This document shows positions 35,376 to 47,984 of a DNA stretch of 64,000 nt, piece by piece; position 1 is the stretch's first letter; every line of letters starts with the position of its first letter. The notes below the pieces were generated by a model. That model saw only the letters and a program-made list of their open reading frames with translations. It did not search any database and had not been told where the DNA came from. Made by a program: the position numbers and the translations under genes. Origin of the DNA: Delphinus delphis. Taxonomy: Eukaryota; Chordata; Mammalia; Artiodactyla; Delphinidae. The stretch is from positions 19,149,701 through 19,213,700 of the forward strand of contig NC_082684.1 in assembly GCF_949987515.2 (NCBI RefSeq), in the 5' to 3' direction.

Positions 35376-36639
35376 GCTTCTGCTCAGTTATTTTTTTTTA
35401 AAATCAGACTATAGGACCATTTCTGATCAATTGAATTAAAATCTCTACAAGATAGGCCCCGAAATCTGTAGTTTCAAGAAACACCCTGAGCGGGAACATG
35501 TGTGTTGCATAATTTCTATAGATCCTCTTTCATTTAAAGTTCTATGATTCTATAAGAATATGCAAAAAGCCATGGACAATATAAAATAAAAGAAACAATA
35601 AAGATATCAAATCCATTGCAAAAAATGATTTGAATTTAAATATCTTTTGTTCATTTTTTATTCAAATTGAATGCCTCACCTTTAGATTTGCATCAAAACT
35701 TGGAACCATATGTCTTAAAGCTGAATGGCTTTAGTGTCTTAAATGGTTTGCCCCCTGTGGGAACTAAATTTATAATTGGTGACTGACTGACTTGCTTAAA
35801 TCCTTGATTATAGGAATTTCCTCTATAGCATGTTTACTAGTTGACATTCATGGAGTTTCTTTTGCTTTTCTTAGAATGTTTTCTTAATAGGATATATTTA
35901 TTACCAATTTATCTGAAATAAAATTAAGTGTTAGCTCCTTACCCTGTTAAGCCAAGCAATCCTTAAGAGCAAACAATGAGCGGAGGTTCAAAAAAAAAAA
36001 AATAAAACAAGCCATCATTATGGTTTTGGGAAGTTAATTAGAGCACAAATTAGCAATGGTTCCTATAATGGTCAAATGTTGAATTGTTCCCAGAAGTCAA
36101 AGAAACTAATCCTGATGTGAGTTTCCCAGGTTTCTTAGGGTTAAATTGTTAGACGTAGCAAAGTAGTATTCATATGCAGGATAGGACCAGTAGGCCAAGG
36201 AAGACCAACTTCAGTAACTTGCAGATTGAAGTATAAAAACATGGCAATTTCATCTGGGACAACTCTGGACCAATGATGATTATGTTTCACATATTGAAGT
36301 GAGAGCATTTGAGTATTTCTACTCACTTTAGATAAAATAGGTAAGTTTAAGTCTTCAGTGATGGTTGAAAAAATTAAACAGTTTTCTCAAGACTCCCAGA
36401 CTCATACACATTTAGACTGATAGTGTCTCTGGATGGTTGATATTCCTTATCAAGAGCATTGATTTTAATATAAACACTTCTTTACATATTTTTATGCATG
36501 TCACTCTCGCATAAGTAATTCCATAAATAAATAGTATACACACTTGAATTTCAGACCTTGTCTTAACTGATTCTTTGAAGCAGCAGCTATCCTGGTGAGA
36601 AGCTCTGGCTTTTTTCTTATAATAGGCCATAAGTATTTT
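35376..36639. other. Unassigned AT-rich sequence
   Basis: No repeat or gene recognised. The 106-codon minus-strand frame at 36412-36732 partly overlaps an L2-like relic and is not supported. Confidence 0.4.
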
Positions 36640-36735
36640 TTTAATTAATTTATTCAACAAACATACACCGAGGGCCAACTTTGTGTCAGGCATAATGTTA
36701 GACAGTGAGAATAGCAAGAAAAAGGCAGACACTTT
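36640..36735 (-). mobile_element. L2 3'-end relic
   Basis: attaatttattcaacaaaca, then ggccaactttgtgtcaggca and taatgttagacagtgaga: the reverse complement of an L2 3' end ('ttcattcaacaaatatttattgagcacctactatgtgccaggca'). Confidence 0.45.
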
Positions 36736-37293
36736 TATAAGTTTATGAAAACTTATGAAGTTTATGAAACTAATGCCAAGATACTTGTATCATGCTGTAT
36801 TGAAAGTAAATGCTGAGACTTCATGGTCCAGCAATGTTAGAGTCATCATTATTGAACTAACCCACGTGCCATGAATAATGAGAAAACTAGACGAGATTTT
36901 CAAGCACTATACAACAAGCAGAATAAGACTATGATCTCCAGAAGAAGGAAAACCAAAGATTGTGATCTCTACAATCACCTTGGCTTTCTGCCTGGAAGCA
37001 CTTCTCAGTCTACACTAAAGGGAAAGAAATTCCAAGGTGAGTTTATCAGTCATACTTACAGAAATGGGAGGTCAGGGAAGCAGAGGTGGCTAGAATTTGC
37101 AAACCCGAGTATTACAGAAGATGGAGCTACTAAGAGAAAGAGCTTCAGAAATCTGCATAGGAGTCTCCTTGAGTGGCTACATGCACATAAAGATATGTGC
37201 AGAGGTGGAAAGAAAAAGTTAAACATTCTCAGAGCTCATACAGAGTTGGGAAAATGTTTGATTTCCATCTAGCCAGAGTAGGGAGACCTTGTT

Positions 37294-37650
37294 TTTGTTT
37301 TTTAATTAAATTAATTAATTATTAATTTTGGCTGTGTTGGGTGTTTGTTGCTGTGCGTGGGTTTTCTCTGATTGCGGCAAGTGGGGGCTACTCTTTGTTG
37401 AGGTGCTCTAGCTTCTCATTGGAGGGGCTTCTCTCATTGCAGAGCAAGGGCTCTAGACACACGGGCTTCAGTAGTTGTGGCACGTGGGCTCAGTAGTTGT
37501 GGCTCATGGGCTCTAGAGCGCAGGCCCAGTAGTTGTGGCACATGGGCTTAGTTGCTCCTCAGCATGTGGGATCTTCCTGGACTAGGGCTCAAACCCATGT
37601 CCCCTGCATTGGCAGACATATTCTTAAACACTGCAGCACCAGGGAAGCCC
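37294..37650 (-). mobile_element. Long tRNA-type SINE (older cetartiodactyl family)
   Basis: About 357 bp between perfect 14-bp TSDs, agggagaccttgtt (37280-37293 and 37651-37664). The right end shares the CHR head (cagcaccagggaagccc). The body differs from the short CHR copies, with repeated tagttgtggcacatgggct-type units and gcagagcaagggctctagac. The tail is TTAATTAA-rich. It is more diverged than the short SINEs, hence older. Confidence 0.9.
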
Positions 37651-38624
37651 AGGGAGACCTTGTTGATTAATTAGAGCTATTAGTAGATGCCCCCTAAAGA
37701 TCACCTTTAAAAAGGGGCTATTTAGCTCTGGAGTAATGCCACTATAACTAGGCTTAATAATAAATCTTGAAAGGATTACATTGATCTACAAGAAACATAA
37801 AGGCCTTATAAAAACAGACTTCAACACTTTATAAAAGCAGACATCAAAATCCAAACACGGAACAATGTAACATTCACAGTACCCTTCATTCAAAACAATG
37901 TGTCACAAATAAAGAAGCAGCAAATCGTAACCGTAACCAGAAGAAAAAATCCATCAACTGAAGCAGACCCAGACATGACAAAGATAATGGAATCAGCAGA
38001 AAAAAATCTTAAAAAAATCTATTATAAATATGCACAAGGATTTAAAGGAGGATATGAACATAATAGAAGGATAATAAAAGATATAAAAAACAAAATGGAA
38101 CTTTTAGAGAAAAAAAACAAATCTGAAAAGAAAAATCTATTGAATGGGACTAATGCCTATTGGATACAGCAGAAGAATTAGTGCACTTGAAGATATGACA
38201 ATAGAAAAATATCCAAAGTGAAGGATGGAGAGAGAAATATTAAAACATAATGAACATCTCAGTGGATCTGTGGTAGAAATTCAATGGGTCTAACATGGAG
38301 ATAATTAGAGTCACAGAAGGAGAGAAGAGTGAGGGAGGACAGAGAAAAATATATAAAGGAATAATGGCTGAAAGTTTTCCAATTTAATGTAAAATATAAA
38401 CTCATTTGATCAAGAAACTTCAAAAATACCAAATAGGATAGACATATAGAAAATACCCCAAGACATCAAAATGAAATTGTTGAAAAACAGTGTTAAAAAG
38501 AAAATCTTGAAAGCAGACTAGGGGAAAAGGTACATTACATAAAGAAAAACAGAGTAATTTTCACCAGAAACTATGTATTGTAAGTCAGACATAAATAAAA
38601 CGTCTTTAAAGTGCTAAAAGTTTT

Positions 38625-39909
38625 TTGTTGCCAGTGATTTTTAGTGTCAAATCCAGTTTTCCCTATGATCTTTTCTAGCAGTTTTATAATTTTATGTCTT
38701 ATGTATGTCTTTAATCCATTTGAATTGATTATTTTTGTATAGTGTAAGATAAGGGCTCACTTTCTCTTTATTTTTGTGGTACATGGGCCTCTCACTGTTG
38801 TGGCCTCTCCTGTTGTGGAGCACAGGCTCTGGATGCGCAGGCCCAGCGGCCATGGCTCACGGGACTAGCCGCTCCACAGCATGTGGGATCTTCCCAGACC
38901 AGGACACGAACCCATGTCCCCTGCATCAGCAGGCGGACTCTCAACCACTGCGCCACCAGGGAAGCCCTCACTTTCTCTTTTTCGCACATGATTATTCAGT
39001 TTTCCCAACACTGTTTATTGAAGAGACAGCCCTTTCCCTATTGTGTATTCTTGGAATCCTTGTCAAAGATCACTTGATCATATATGCATGGATTTATTTC
39101 TGGGCTCTCTATTCTGTCTCATTTGTCTCTTTGTTTGTCTTTATGCAAGTACCATACTCTTTCAACTACTGTAGCTTTGTAATATGTTTTGAAGTGAGCA
39201 CGTGTAAGGCCTACAGCTTTGTTCTTTCTCAGGGTTGTTTTTGCTCTTTGAGGTCCTTTGTGGTTCCATATAAATTTTAGGATTTTTTTCTATTTCTATA
39301 AAAATGCCATTGAGATAATGATAGGAATTGCATTGAATCTATAGATTGCTTTGGGTAAAATGAACATTTTAAGAATACTAGGTCTTCCAATCCATGAACA
39401 CAGGATATATTCCCATTTGATTGTGTCATCTTTAATTCCTTTCATCAATGTTTTTTTTTAGTGTATAAGCAGAAAAATAATCAACAAAGTACAAAGGCAA
39501 TGTACGGAATGGGAGAAAATATTTAAAGACCATATATCTGATCAGGGGCTAATATCCAAGATATATTAGGAACTCCTAAAACTCATAACAAAAACAAGCC
39601 AAAAAATCCGATTAAAAATAGGCAAAGTACTTGAATAGACATTTTTCCAAAGAAGACATACAAATGAACAACAACTATATTAAAAGATGTTCAACATCTC
39701 TACTTATCAAGAAGATGAAAATAAAAATCACAATGATTTATCACTTCACACCTGTTAGGATGGTCACTATCAAGTACACCATAAAACAATGAATGCTAGC
39801 AAGAATGTGGAGATTAGAACCCTGTGCATTGTTGGTAAAGATGTAAACTGTTGCAGCTATCATGAGAAACATCATGGAGATTCCTCAAAAAATTTTTAAA
39901 AAAGAACTA
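38625..39909. mobile_element. Younger L1 insertion with 5' inversion (twin-priming structure)
   Basis: The left arm (38625-39453) is L1 ORF2 on the minus strand (ttagtgtcaaatccagtttt, tcccaacactgtttattgaa, gcattgaatctatagattgc, aggtcttccaatccatgaac). At about 39460 the orientation flips and 39460-39905 is L1 ORF2 on the plus strand (gaatgggagaaaatatttaa, acatttttccaaagaagaca, cactgttggtaaag-like text). The two arms are adjacent in L1 order, as expected for twin priming. A CHR SINE sits in the left arm. The plus arm ends inside ORF2 without a 3' UTR. Confidence 0.7.
38770..38967 (-). mobile_element. CHR-type tRNA-derived SINE inside the inverted L1
   Basis: A short T-tail, gtggtacatgggcctctcac, gcggccatggctcacgggac and terminal ccaccagggaagccc. 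The TSD is tcactttctcttt (38757-38769 and 38968-38980), perfect over 13 bp. Frames on both strands here are SINE shadows. Confidence 0.95.
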
Positions 39910-40870
39910 CTATATAAATATTTAATGAAAAAAACCTAAGGAAATTATTTGCCTGCCTGCCCACAGGAATCAAAATGTTAATGGAAATAAAAGAGAACAA
40001 GATACCAAAAGGAATCTTGTGTCTATATAAAGAAATGAAGAATGCCAGAAATGGTAAATGCATGCATAAATAAAAAATAGATTTATATCTTATTTTTTAA
40101 TTTCTTTGAAAGATAGCTGTTGAATGCAGGAGTAATAACAGTGTATTATGGGCTTTATAATATATGTATAAGTCAAATGAATGACAATAACATATGAACT
40201 GGGAAAGTAGAAATAAAGGCCTACTGTGAAATTTCTTTATTAATCCTGAAGGTATATAGCATTATTTTAAAATAGAATTTAATAAGTGAAAGATGCAAAT
40301 AGTAAACCATGCATCTACTACTAGAATGTAAAACAAAGAGATGGACATAACAATTAATGGTGAAAATAAAGTAGAATACCAAAAATTCAATTTAAAAAAG
40401 TATTAAAAGAGAAAGGAAGGAGCAAAAGACAGATAATATGACTAGGAAATATATCTAAGAAGGTAGACATTAAATGTAAATGATGTGAATAAAGCCATAA
40501 AAAGGCAGGGATTGTTACACCATGGGGAAAAATAAGCAAGTTGTTGTATACAATGAATATACTCCCTAAATAAAGACAGATTGGTAAAAAGTGAAAGGAT
40601 GGAAAAACATTCAGCTGATGTTCATCAATAGGTGAATAGAAAATAAAATTATGGTATATCCATACAACAACATATCATGGTGTAATTAAAGGGGCAAATT
40701 AGGGATACATACAAAAACATGAATAAATATGAGAAATATTAATTTGAGTGAAAGATGTCAGATAGAAAAAGAGTACCTGCTATATTATTTCATTTATATG
40801 AAATTCTAAAGTAGGCAAAACTATACTACATTGTGGAAAGCATTTGGAGCTTTCCTAAGGCCTTGGGTGA

Positions 40871-40916
40871 GTGTGTGTGTGTATGTGTGTGTGTGTGTGC
40901 GTGCACGTGTGTGTGT
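40871..40916. repeat. (GT)n alternating tract in L1M 3' UTR
   Basis: 46 bp of strict purine-pyrimidine alternation, mostly GT with one AT and a GCGTGCACGT centre. Confidence 0.95.
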
Positions 40917-41124
40917 TTCGAGTGTGAGATATAGATTGCAAAGGAGCATAAGGGAATTTTTCATGGTCATAATAGTTTCTATTTACTAATTTTGGTGGTT
41001 ATACAGATATATATATATTTATCAAAATAATGAATTCTACCTTTAAAGTAGGTGCATTTTATTCAATGTAAATTGTACCTCAATAAATTGTTTCAAAAAT
41101 ATATATTTTCCTGAAGAATTACTA

Positions 41125-41360
41125 AAATAATGGTAGCTAACACTTATTAATGCATACCATGTCTGGGATTTGCTAATCACTTTACTCATATTACTGTATT
41201 TAATCCTCATATCAACTATGAGTCAAATCAAATATTTTTTCCATTTTACTTAGGAGAAAACTATTAAGTAACTTGCCCAGTGTGATTCAGCTAGTATCAC
41301 CCAGGATTTTGCTCAAGAAGGCAGGTAAACTCCATCACTACACTCTTCTACCTGTCAGTG
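41125..41360 (-). mobile_element. MIR SINE relic
   Basis: Reverse MIR order: atttaatcctcatatcaact, ccattttacttaggagaaaa, agtaacttgcccagtgtgat and tcagctagtatcacccagga, then aggcaggtaaactccatcac. Confidence 0.7.
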
Positions 41361-41927
41361 GTTCTATGAGAAGGATGAATGGAATTGACTCTATGTCTGT
41401 AATGGCTAAAGCAACTTTGATGTGACCCTATTCAAAGCAAGGACATACCCTCTTTCTCTCAATCTCTCTCCAAATCTGGGCTATTCTAGTGCCATTATTT
41501 TCAAATTATTTTAAAGTTTTCTGTTTGTACTGTTTACCTTATTTCATCCATATTTAACACATACTACCTATTCCCAGATATTAGGTTTACTCATGGATTT
41601 TTAACTATATATGTTTTAGGGTTTATTGTTTACATTGTTTCATGCCCACTTCATTTTCCCCTAAAACGGAAGTCCTCTTATAGTTTAGTTTGTTTATTAT
41701 ATACTTCCAGCATTTTCCTCCGATAGGTTAAATGGCTGATACAGTAATTTTTTGACCATATTAACTTTTCTCCTCCTGAACAGATGAATGATATTGGTTG
41801 GTAATAGAATTCTTAGGTAGAGTCATTTTGTCTCAGTAGTACTTTGATGTTATTCTGCCATTTTATAACAACCAGTGTTGCAGATACTGGATAGTGTGAT
41901 GCTAGTATTATTTACTTTGCCTCCGTA

Positions 41928-41930
<3 letters not shown>
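41361..41930. other. Unassigned AT-rich sequence
   Basis: Nothing recognised. Confidence 0.4.
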
Positions 41931-41962
<32 letters not shown>

Positions 41963-42152
41963 GGTACGCAGGCCTCTCACTGTTGTGGCCTCTCCCGTCG
42001 CGGAGCACAGGCTCCGGACACGCAGGCTCAGCGGCCGTGACTTACCGGCCCAGCCGCTCCGCGGCATGTGGAATCTTCCCAGACCGGGGCATGAACCCGT
42101 GTCCCCTGCATCGGCAGGCAGATTCTCAACCACTGCGCCACCAGGGAAGCCC
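41931..42152 (-). mobile_element. CHR-type tRNA-derived SINE with a 30-nt T-tail
   Basis: T30 tail at 41931-41960, then gcggtacgcaggcctctcac, through to ccaccagggaagcccc. The long uninterrupted tail and near-canonical body suggest a recent insertion. I could not define a TSD. It generates five overlapping shadow frames. Confidence 0.95.
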
Positions 42153-42429
42153 CACCAAGACTTTTATCTTCCCATCTGGAAATGGATGGGAATTGATTCT
42201 TATAAGTGAATGTATAATTCTCTGAAAGTAAAATAAATTGCATCTTCATTTAGAATGTGGAGACTATTTTTACTTAAATTTGAAATAATTCATAACTTTA
42301 ACATGAACAAGATTCCTTTCCTATAACATTCCTGAATGGAATCCAGGGTTGAATATGAGCCCTGGGTGATACTGACTTTATGTTATTTGGAAAGTGCCTA
42401 GAGTGGTGGATACAGAAATTTCAGAAACT

Positions 42430-42432
<3 letters not shown>

Positions 42433-42464
<32 letters not shown>
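42433..42464. repeat. (AC)16 microsatellite
   Basis: Perfect dinucleotide run. Confidence 0.97.
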
Positions 42465-42466
<2 letters not shown>

Positions 42467-42547
42467 CTAGGTTATCTCTGTAGATCAGATGCAAAAATTA
42501 TCCCAGTTCTCCACTCTGCTATACATCTGCCTTTTGCAATGTCACTT

Positions 42548-43040
42548 TGTAACTTCTGCCATTAAAGAAGTCCATTTTCTTCCTCATTGAAGCTGGGGTG
42601 GCCTTGTTTTGTCACATGGAATGCAGAGTAAGGGATACTGTGCCAATTCTGAGTCTAGTTCCAAAGAGAATGTGAGAATGTGTGCATTTCTTCTCTCTCT
42701 CCCCCCCACCTCCCCTTTTTTTCTCTCGCTATATGTAGCTGACCACTATGAGAATCGACATAGATTAGCCTGCTGGAGGTGGACAGACAATGCAGAAAAA
42801 AAACATGTTATTCTAGCCAAAGCCCCTGACCTGTGATAGAACCAGTTAACATCAGCAAAGCCACCCAAGCTACCAACAGCTGTCCACAGGGGCATGAATT
42901 AGCACACCTGAGAGCAGAATAACTACCCAGCCATTTTGCAGACTTGTGAACCACACAAATTCCTATTGTTTTAAATCACTAGGATTTGCGGCTTGTTCCT
43001 TGTTTGGCTGTTTATTCCCAGCATTATGGTAACTGAGGAC
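42548..43040 (+). mobile_element. MLT1-like ERVL-MaLR LTR
   Basis: Follows MLT1 order: aaagaagtccattttcttcc, agctggggtggccttgtttt, gcagacttgtgaaccacaca, ttgttttaaatcactaggat and a terminal atggtaactgaggaca. Strongly diverged. A C-rich patch lies at about 42698-42720. Confidence 0.55.
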
Positions 43041-45839
43041 AGAAAGAGCATCTAAATTAAATGTATTTCAGAGATAAACTGAGACTAGAGTGCAATTCAG
43101 TGCTACTTACTTTATACTCAGATCTGTTCATATTAGCCCCATTTCATTTATCCAACTTCTGGGCTTATCCAGATAGTTTTATGAAGCAAACAGAAAGAGT
43201 TCTCAATTCTTCTTTCATGTGTTATGTTTATATGATTTTCATTAGACTTGAAGTGTGTGCAGACACATCATAATTGTAACTGCACTGAAATATGTGAAAA
43301 GGCTTTCTCTGATCATGATGTAAAAGTAAGATCTCTAAAGTGCCAGCAATCTGAGATACCACCTTGACTCATGTCACATTTGAGCCAGTTTAAACATATT
43401 CTCATTTGGGGCCATTTGTATAATGTTTTCTTTAATTATTTGAATAGATAATTGCAGAGTTAATAAACTCTCACTTCGCATAAGACATTCGTCTTATTAG
43501 CCACCCACACACCTCCCTTATGTGCACCCCTAAACTCCTGGTCATTCCTCCCAAGACATTTATTTTATTTTAGTGAAACATCTTTTGGTGGCAAATGAGA
43601 AAACTGAAATTATAAACAGTCAATTCAAAAAAAAGTAACTTTCTTAAAGAAATTTAGTGGTTCATGAAACTGGCGAGGATATGAATAGATTTGGCCTCAC
43701 GCACATATGACTGGATCCCGTGAGCTGAATGATATTATTTGTATATAATTCCGTTTCCCCATCTTGACTCCCATTCTGCAGATGAACTGGCCTAATTACA
43801 CCAGACTTCTCCTAGTTGTTGACATGGCTACTGGAAGCTCTCAACCCAGAGGAAAGAAAGGAGCCCCCCTCTCATCTTCAGTAAGGAAAATTCCAAAGCA
43901 GGACTCAGATTATCTTGCTTGTTTACATGACTATTCCTGTTTCCACTTCTTGTGATCTAGAGGATATTATTTTACAGTTGTCTTGGGTCATCTGCTCAAA
44001 GCTATGTCAGAAGGATATTGTGATGGGTGACTGCAGAAGAACAGTGTGAATGCAGAGGGGAGAATATTTTGCCAAAAATGTGAGATGTTATTACTAAAAT
44101 AAGAAGTCAGTGATGGTAAGACCTAAATGACAGATGTTCACAGAGTCCCACTAGATTATGTCTCTTTGATAGGACTGTGACAACACAATTTCATTAATTT
44201 GTATTAGAGAGGGTTTTCCAGCTGCAAGGCATTTGTTACAATAGGCTGGTAACATTACTGTTATCATTTTTATAATAATAGTTTTATAAAACTGAAAATC
44301 ATTCAGCTTAAATTTATTCTGAAAATGGAGGGAAACTTTTAAAATCACCACTTAAAAAACTTAATCCTGTTCTATACACATTTCCTAGTGTATTTTGCTA
44401 CAATAAGACGTGAATGGAAATTGCGTAATGGTGAAAGGCTTTTTATTCCTGATTCTAATCATATCCTAATTTTATGCCTGGTTATGGAAGAGTATATAAT
44501 TAAAAAATGAAGCAAATGAAATTTTGGTGAAGCATGGGATCCATGCAGAAGTTTAAATAATAAAACATTTAATAAAAGTGATATTATGTTCTATGGTATG
44601 ATATACAATCAACTTTTTAAATAGTGATTGCAGTCTTTTTTTGAGATCTGTGGCATACAACAAGACAATAAAAATTCAAGCAGTTTCACAATTCATGAAT
44701 ATTGATGCCATTAAAGCTATAAATAAAGGATATTTATAGATATGAGTATTTATCCCACTATTCAGATAAATAACTTTTCATCAAATACTGTTTTTACATA
44801 TATATTTTAAAATTTATAGTCTAGGCAATATCATTACTTTTAGCAATATGTATCCATATACTGGGTAAAGAATTTACTTGTGAAAACTACACATGAATGC
44901 CAGTGATTAAAAAAACATGATTTAGATAAACTCCTTTGATTTATATTTATTCGTTATGTCTTGCTAGTACTCAAGCCATGGATATTTAACATTTTCATAA
45001 ATTTACTGAAATAAAGTGATTGCACAGATTTTTATTTTCCTATAAAAAAAAAGAGTACATCACCAAGCTCAGGTATTATCAGAGCACTCTGGCAATCACA
45101 AGGAAGACCAAACAAGATACTAGGGAACTAAGATACTAGGGAACTAAGAAACTATTAAATGTAACAGTTTATGCATCCAATCATAAATATGGTAGTAGAA
45201 TGCACCAGATAGAATAAAAATCATAAGAAATATTTAAAAGAGTGCACTCAGGAAGAAAAACCAGGAAGATTATTTTAGAAATCGAAGTTTACTGAAAAAA
45301 TAAAGGAGTGAATGAATGAGTGTTCTGTTATTTGAGCATTAATTGTTTATCAAAGCACTGTGAGGGTGCATAAATGAATATCTCATTACCTGACTTCAAG
45401 ACTATTGTTATCTATTATAAGTAGAAATATACAAAGAACTATATGTAATAAAATTATAGAAGTATTCATGTAGGCAGGCTATAGCAAATTGAGAGAGAAA
45501 AGAAGAAAGAAAATTCTCAGTGTAATTAAACCTGAAATGATTTCACCATCAGGGGTATGAAGATATTAAAAGGAAATACACCTTAACTTCTGTAAATATT
45601 TGTACTAAAATGAGTGTTACTTTTGAAGAACACTCTCAGAAATGAAAGAAATCCCACTCTCTAGAGCCTTTAAGCTATTCAAATGCTTTATAAATTAAAT
45701 GACTTGACCTGAATAGAAAAATGAGTTATAGTTTGTCAGAACATTCAGGGAAGAGAGGTAGGCATACAAACAAGAGTTCTCACTCTCCTCTTATGAAGAC
45801 ATGTGAGTGGAGACTAGCAATCTTGAGACCGCAAGAATA
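43041..45839. other. Unassigned AT-rich sequence
   Basis: No repeat family or gene recognised. It holds a perfect tandem pair of the 16-mer agatactagggaacta (45115-45130 and 45131-45146). Short frames (43061-43273, 43764-43955, 44151-44351) have no family. Confidence 0.4.
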
Positions 45840-46590
45840 GTTAGCAAACTAACTGGAGTCTGGGGTTTAGTAAGGCTGGAGTGGAGGATAAGGGAAACAG
45901 AGCAGAGCAGTGAGTCACACAAAGAACTAAGAGAAAGGCCCAGAGAGGTTGAGGCAGGTCATACGTGTCTTCATTTGTATTCTTTCTTTGTACCTTATTC
46001 TATAAGCAACATAAGTTTGCCAACGTGTGTTTTAAGCAAGTCAGTGACATGACTTGATGTGCATTTCAGAAAATTATTCTTTCAGAAGTTTGGAGCAGTA
46101 TTCGTCAAACAGGTTTTTTTTTTCTTTCTTTCTTATTTTGTGACAAAATTGATCCCATAAAATATTTTCAATGCTTTTAAAAAACTATATGAAAAAGAGA
46201 GGGCAGTCTTGGTGTCAAATGAATTTGAGAATCTTTTTATTGAATAAAGATGTATGACAATATCACAACTTCAGTTATGACTCTCCTAAGGAGAATAAAA
46301 TTCCCTGCCTATTGTAGATTAATTTGTTAAAGGAATTTTTCCTTCCAGAAAATCTGTGAACCTTAGATTGGGAAATGCTCTTGTAGAAGCTGGAATGGAA
46401 TGTACCAGTCTGGAGATGGGCATAACTCTTAGGAAACATTGAAATATTTGAAGCAAATGGTAATGGGGATTAAAAGGGAAATGATAGCATGGTTAGGTAG
46501 ACTGAAATAGATTCTGAGGTGGTAGAGTAGACAAAACCTACTGTTGGATATGATTGGTCAAGGAAATTGTGAAGTCACATTATTCTTTGA
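45840..46590 (+). mobile_element. Ancient interspersed repeat, unresolved family
   Basis: aagtcagtgacatgacttga near 46038 and, later, agctggaatggaatgtacca with tctggagatgggcataactc follow the order of the repeat also seen at 48380-50250 and 34130. Divergence is high and there appears to be an insert at 46100-46330. Confidence 0.35.
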
Positions 46591-46593
46591 TTA

Positions 46594-47188
46594 TGTTGTT
46601 TATTGGTGTTATTTATTGCTGCATAACAATTTACTTGAAAATATATTGGCTTAAACAGCACACATTTATTATCTCACAGTTACTGTGGTCCAAGAATCCA
46701 GGCACAATGTAGCTGGGTTCACTGCTTTTGGGTCTCTCACAAGTCTGCAGTCAAGGTGACAGCTTTAGGCTACCATCTCATCTGAAGGCTCCACTGGGGA
46801 AGGATCTACTTTCAAGCTGGTTTACCTGTTTGTTGGCAGAATTCATTTCCTCTTAGGCTGTTGGAATGAGAGCTTAAGTTTCTCTCTGGCTATTGTCCAG
46901 AGGTCACTCTCAGTACCTTGCCACGTGGACTTCCCCATATGGCAGCATGCTTCATCAGAGTGAATGAGCAGAGGGAGTGTAAGCAAAGGAAAGATTGCTA
47001 GCAAGAAAGAAGTCCCTGGATTTTATAGCCTAATCTTGGAAGTGATACCCAATCACATTGGCCATTTTCAATTTCTTTAAAGCAAGCTACTAGGCCCAGC
47101 CTGCACTTAACAGGAGGGAATTAGACAAGGGCATGAATAATAGAAGACATGAATCATTGTGAACCATTTTAGAACGCTGCCTGCCACA
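46594..47188 (+). mobile_element. ERVL/MaLR-class LTR, nearly complete
   Basis: TG start at 46594 and CA end at 47187-47188. Key blocks in order: attgctgcataacaatttac, acacatttattatctcacag, atctgaaggctccactgggg, ccttgccacgtggacttccc, aatcttggaagtgataccca and gctgcctgccaca. No internal retroviral sequence is attached, so a solo LTR. The copy at 2317-2848 is related. Exact family name uncertain. Confidence 0.65.
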
Positions 47189-47984
47189 TTATCTAATGGT
47201 TGATATGAAAAGAAACGGGCTTTTTCCATAGAAAGAGAGATGACAAAGCAAAAATAAGAAAGAACAAAAACACCAAAAAACCCCCACAAACCCTTCTCTA
47301 CCTTTAAAGTGAATTAAACTTTATTTCTTTTATAAGAACTGAAGATTGTTGGGCAGCTACCCTTTTAAACTACATGATGCACTAAAGCATTTTTGTGATT
47401 TATGGAGTCCATGAGCTAAATCTGATAAGTATTTGTGCACTCAACTGTGAATATTTTACAATGTGTTTAACACACATACAAGCAGAGATAAACACAGTTA
47501 GTAATTAGAAAGTTTGTACGAAGAACAGCTTTTATTTTTACTAAAAGCGTTCTTGAAACAAACTTTTTTACTTTTGCATTGTAACACAACACCATCATTC
47601 TCTTTTTTTCTCTCCTTTTAATGTTTTACACATGGTGTGAGAAACCATGTGTTCCTGGTTAAAGACTTATTGTTTGCTAAATTGTTGTGGCCTTTTAAAT
47701 TCTTCACACCCCTTTATCTTCTCACCCCCACCTCTCAATATTATAAATACCCATATACATGCATTTTTCAACTAATAGGATACTCAGTCCCCTGGGTGAT
47801 CACACTCAAGGCAGTTTAAAAGAATGTAAACATTAGTATGAAGAATTTGGTCTGTGTTTCAACTTTCTAACTCTAGCTCCAGTCAGCGTAGGTGGGATTA
47901 ATGATTTAACCCAACCATTTCAGAGTTACCTACCTTAAGTCTGAAAAGAGTGGTGTCTGGAAATCATAATTACTGATCACATTC

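Larger units (their letters stand above)
36840..41100 (+). mobile_element. Ancient L1M-type LINE-1, composite with nested insertions
   Basis: Reading past the insertions, four parts follow the L1 order. (1) 36840-37790 is a possible 5' region, carrying a 133-codon ATG frame at 36871-37272; its assignment is an inference. (2) 37790-38624 is ORF1 (actgaagcagacccagacat, tttagagaaaaaaaacaaat, tcacagaaggagagaagagt, cagaaactatgtattgtaag). (3) 39910-40560 is the spacer and ORF2 start (atgaagaatgccagaaatgg, ataacagtgtattatgggct). (4) 40570-41095 is the ORF2 end and 3' UTR (tatggtatatccatacaaca, tttatatgaaattctaaagt, aattgtacctcaataaattg). Most of ORF2 is deleted between parts 3 and 4. Confidence 0.75.

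Noticed and set aside
37900..38181. 93-codon Lys-rich frame
   Set aside because: A remnant of L1M ORF1, not a host gene.
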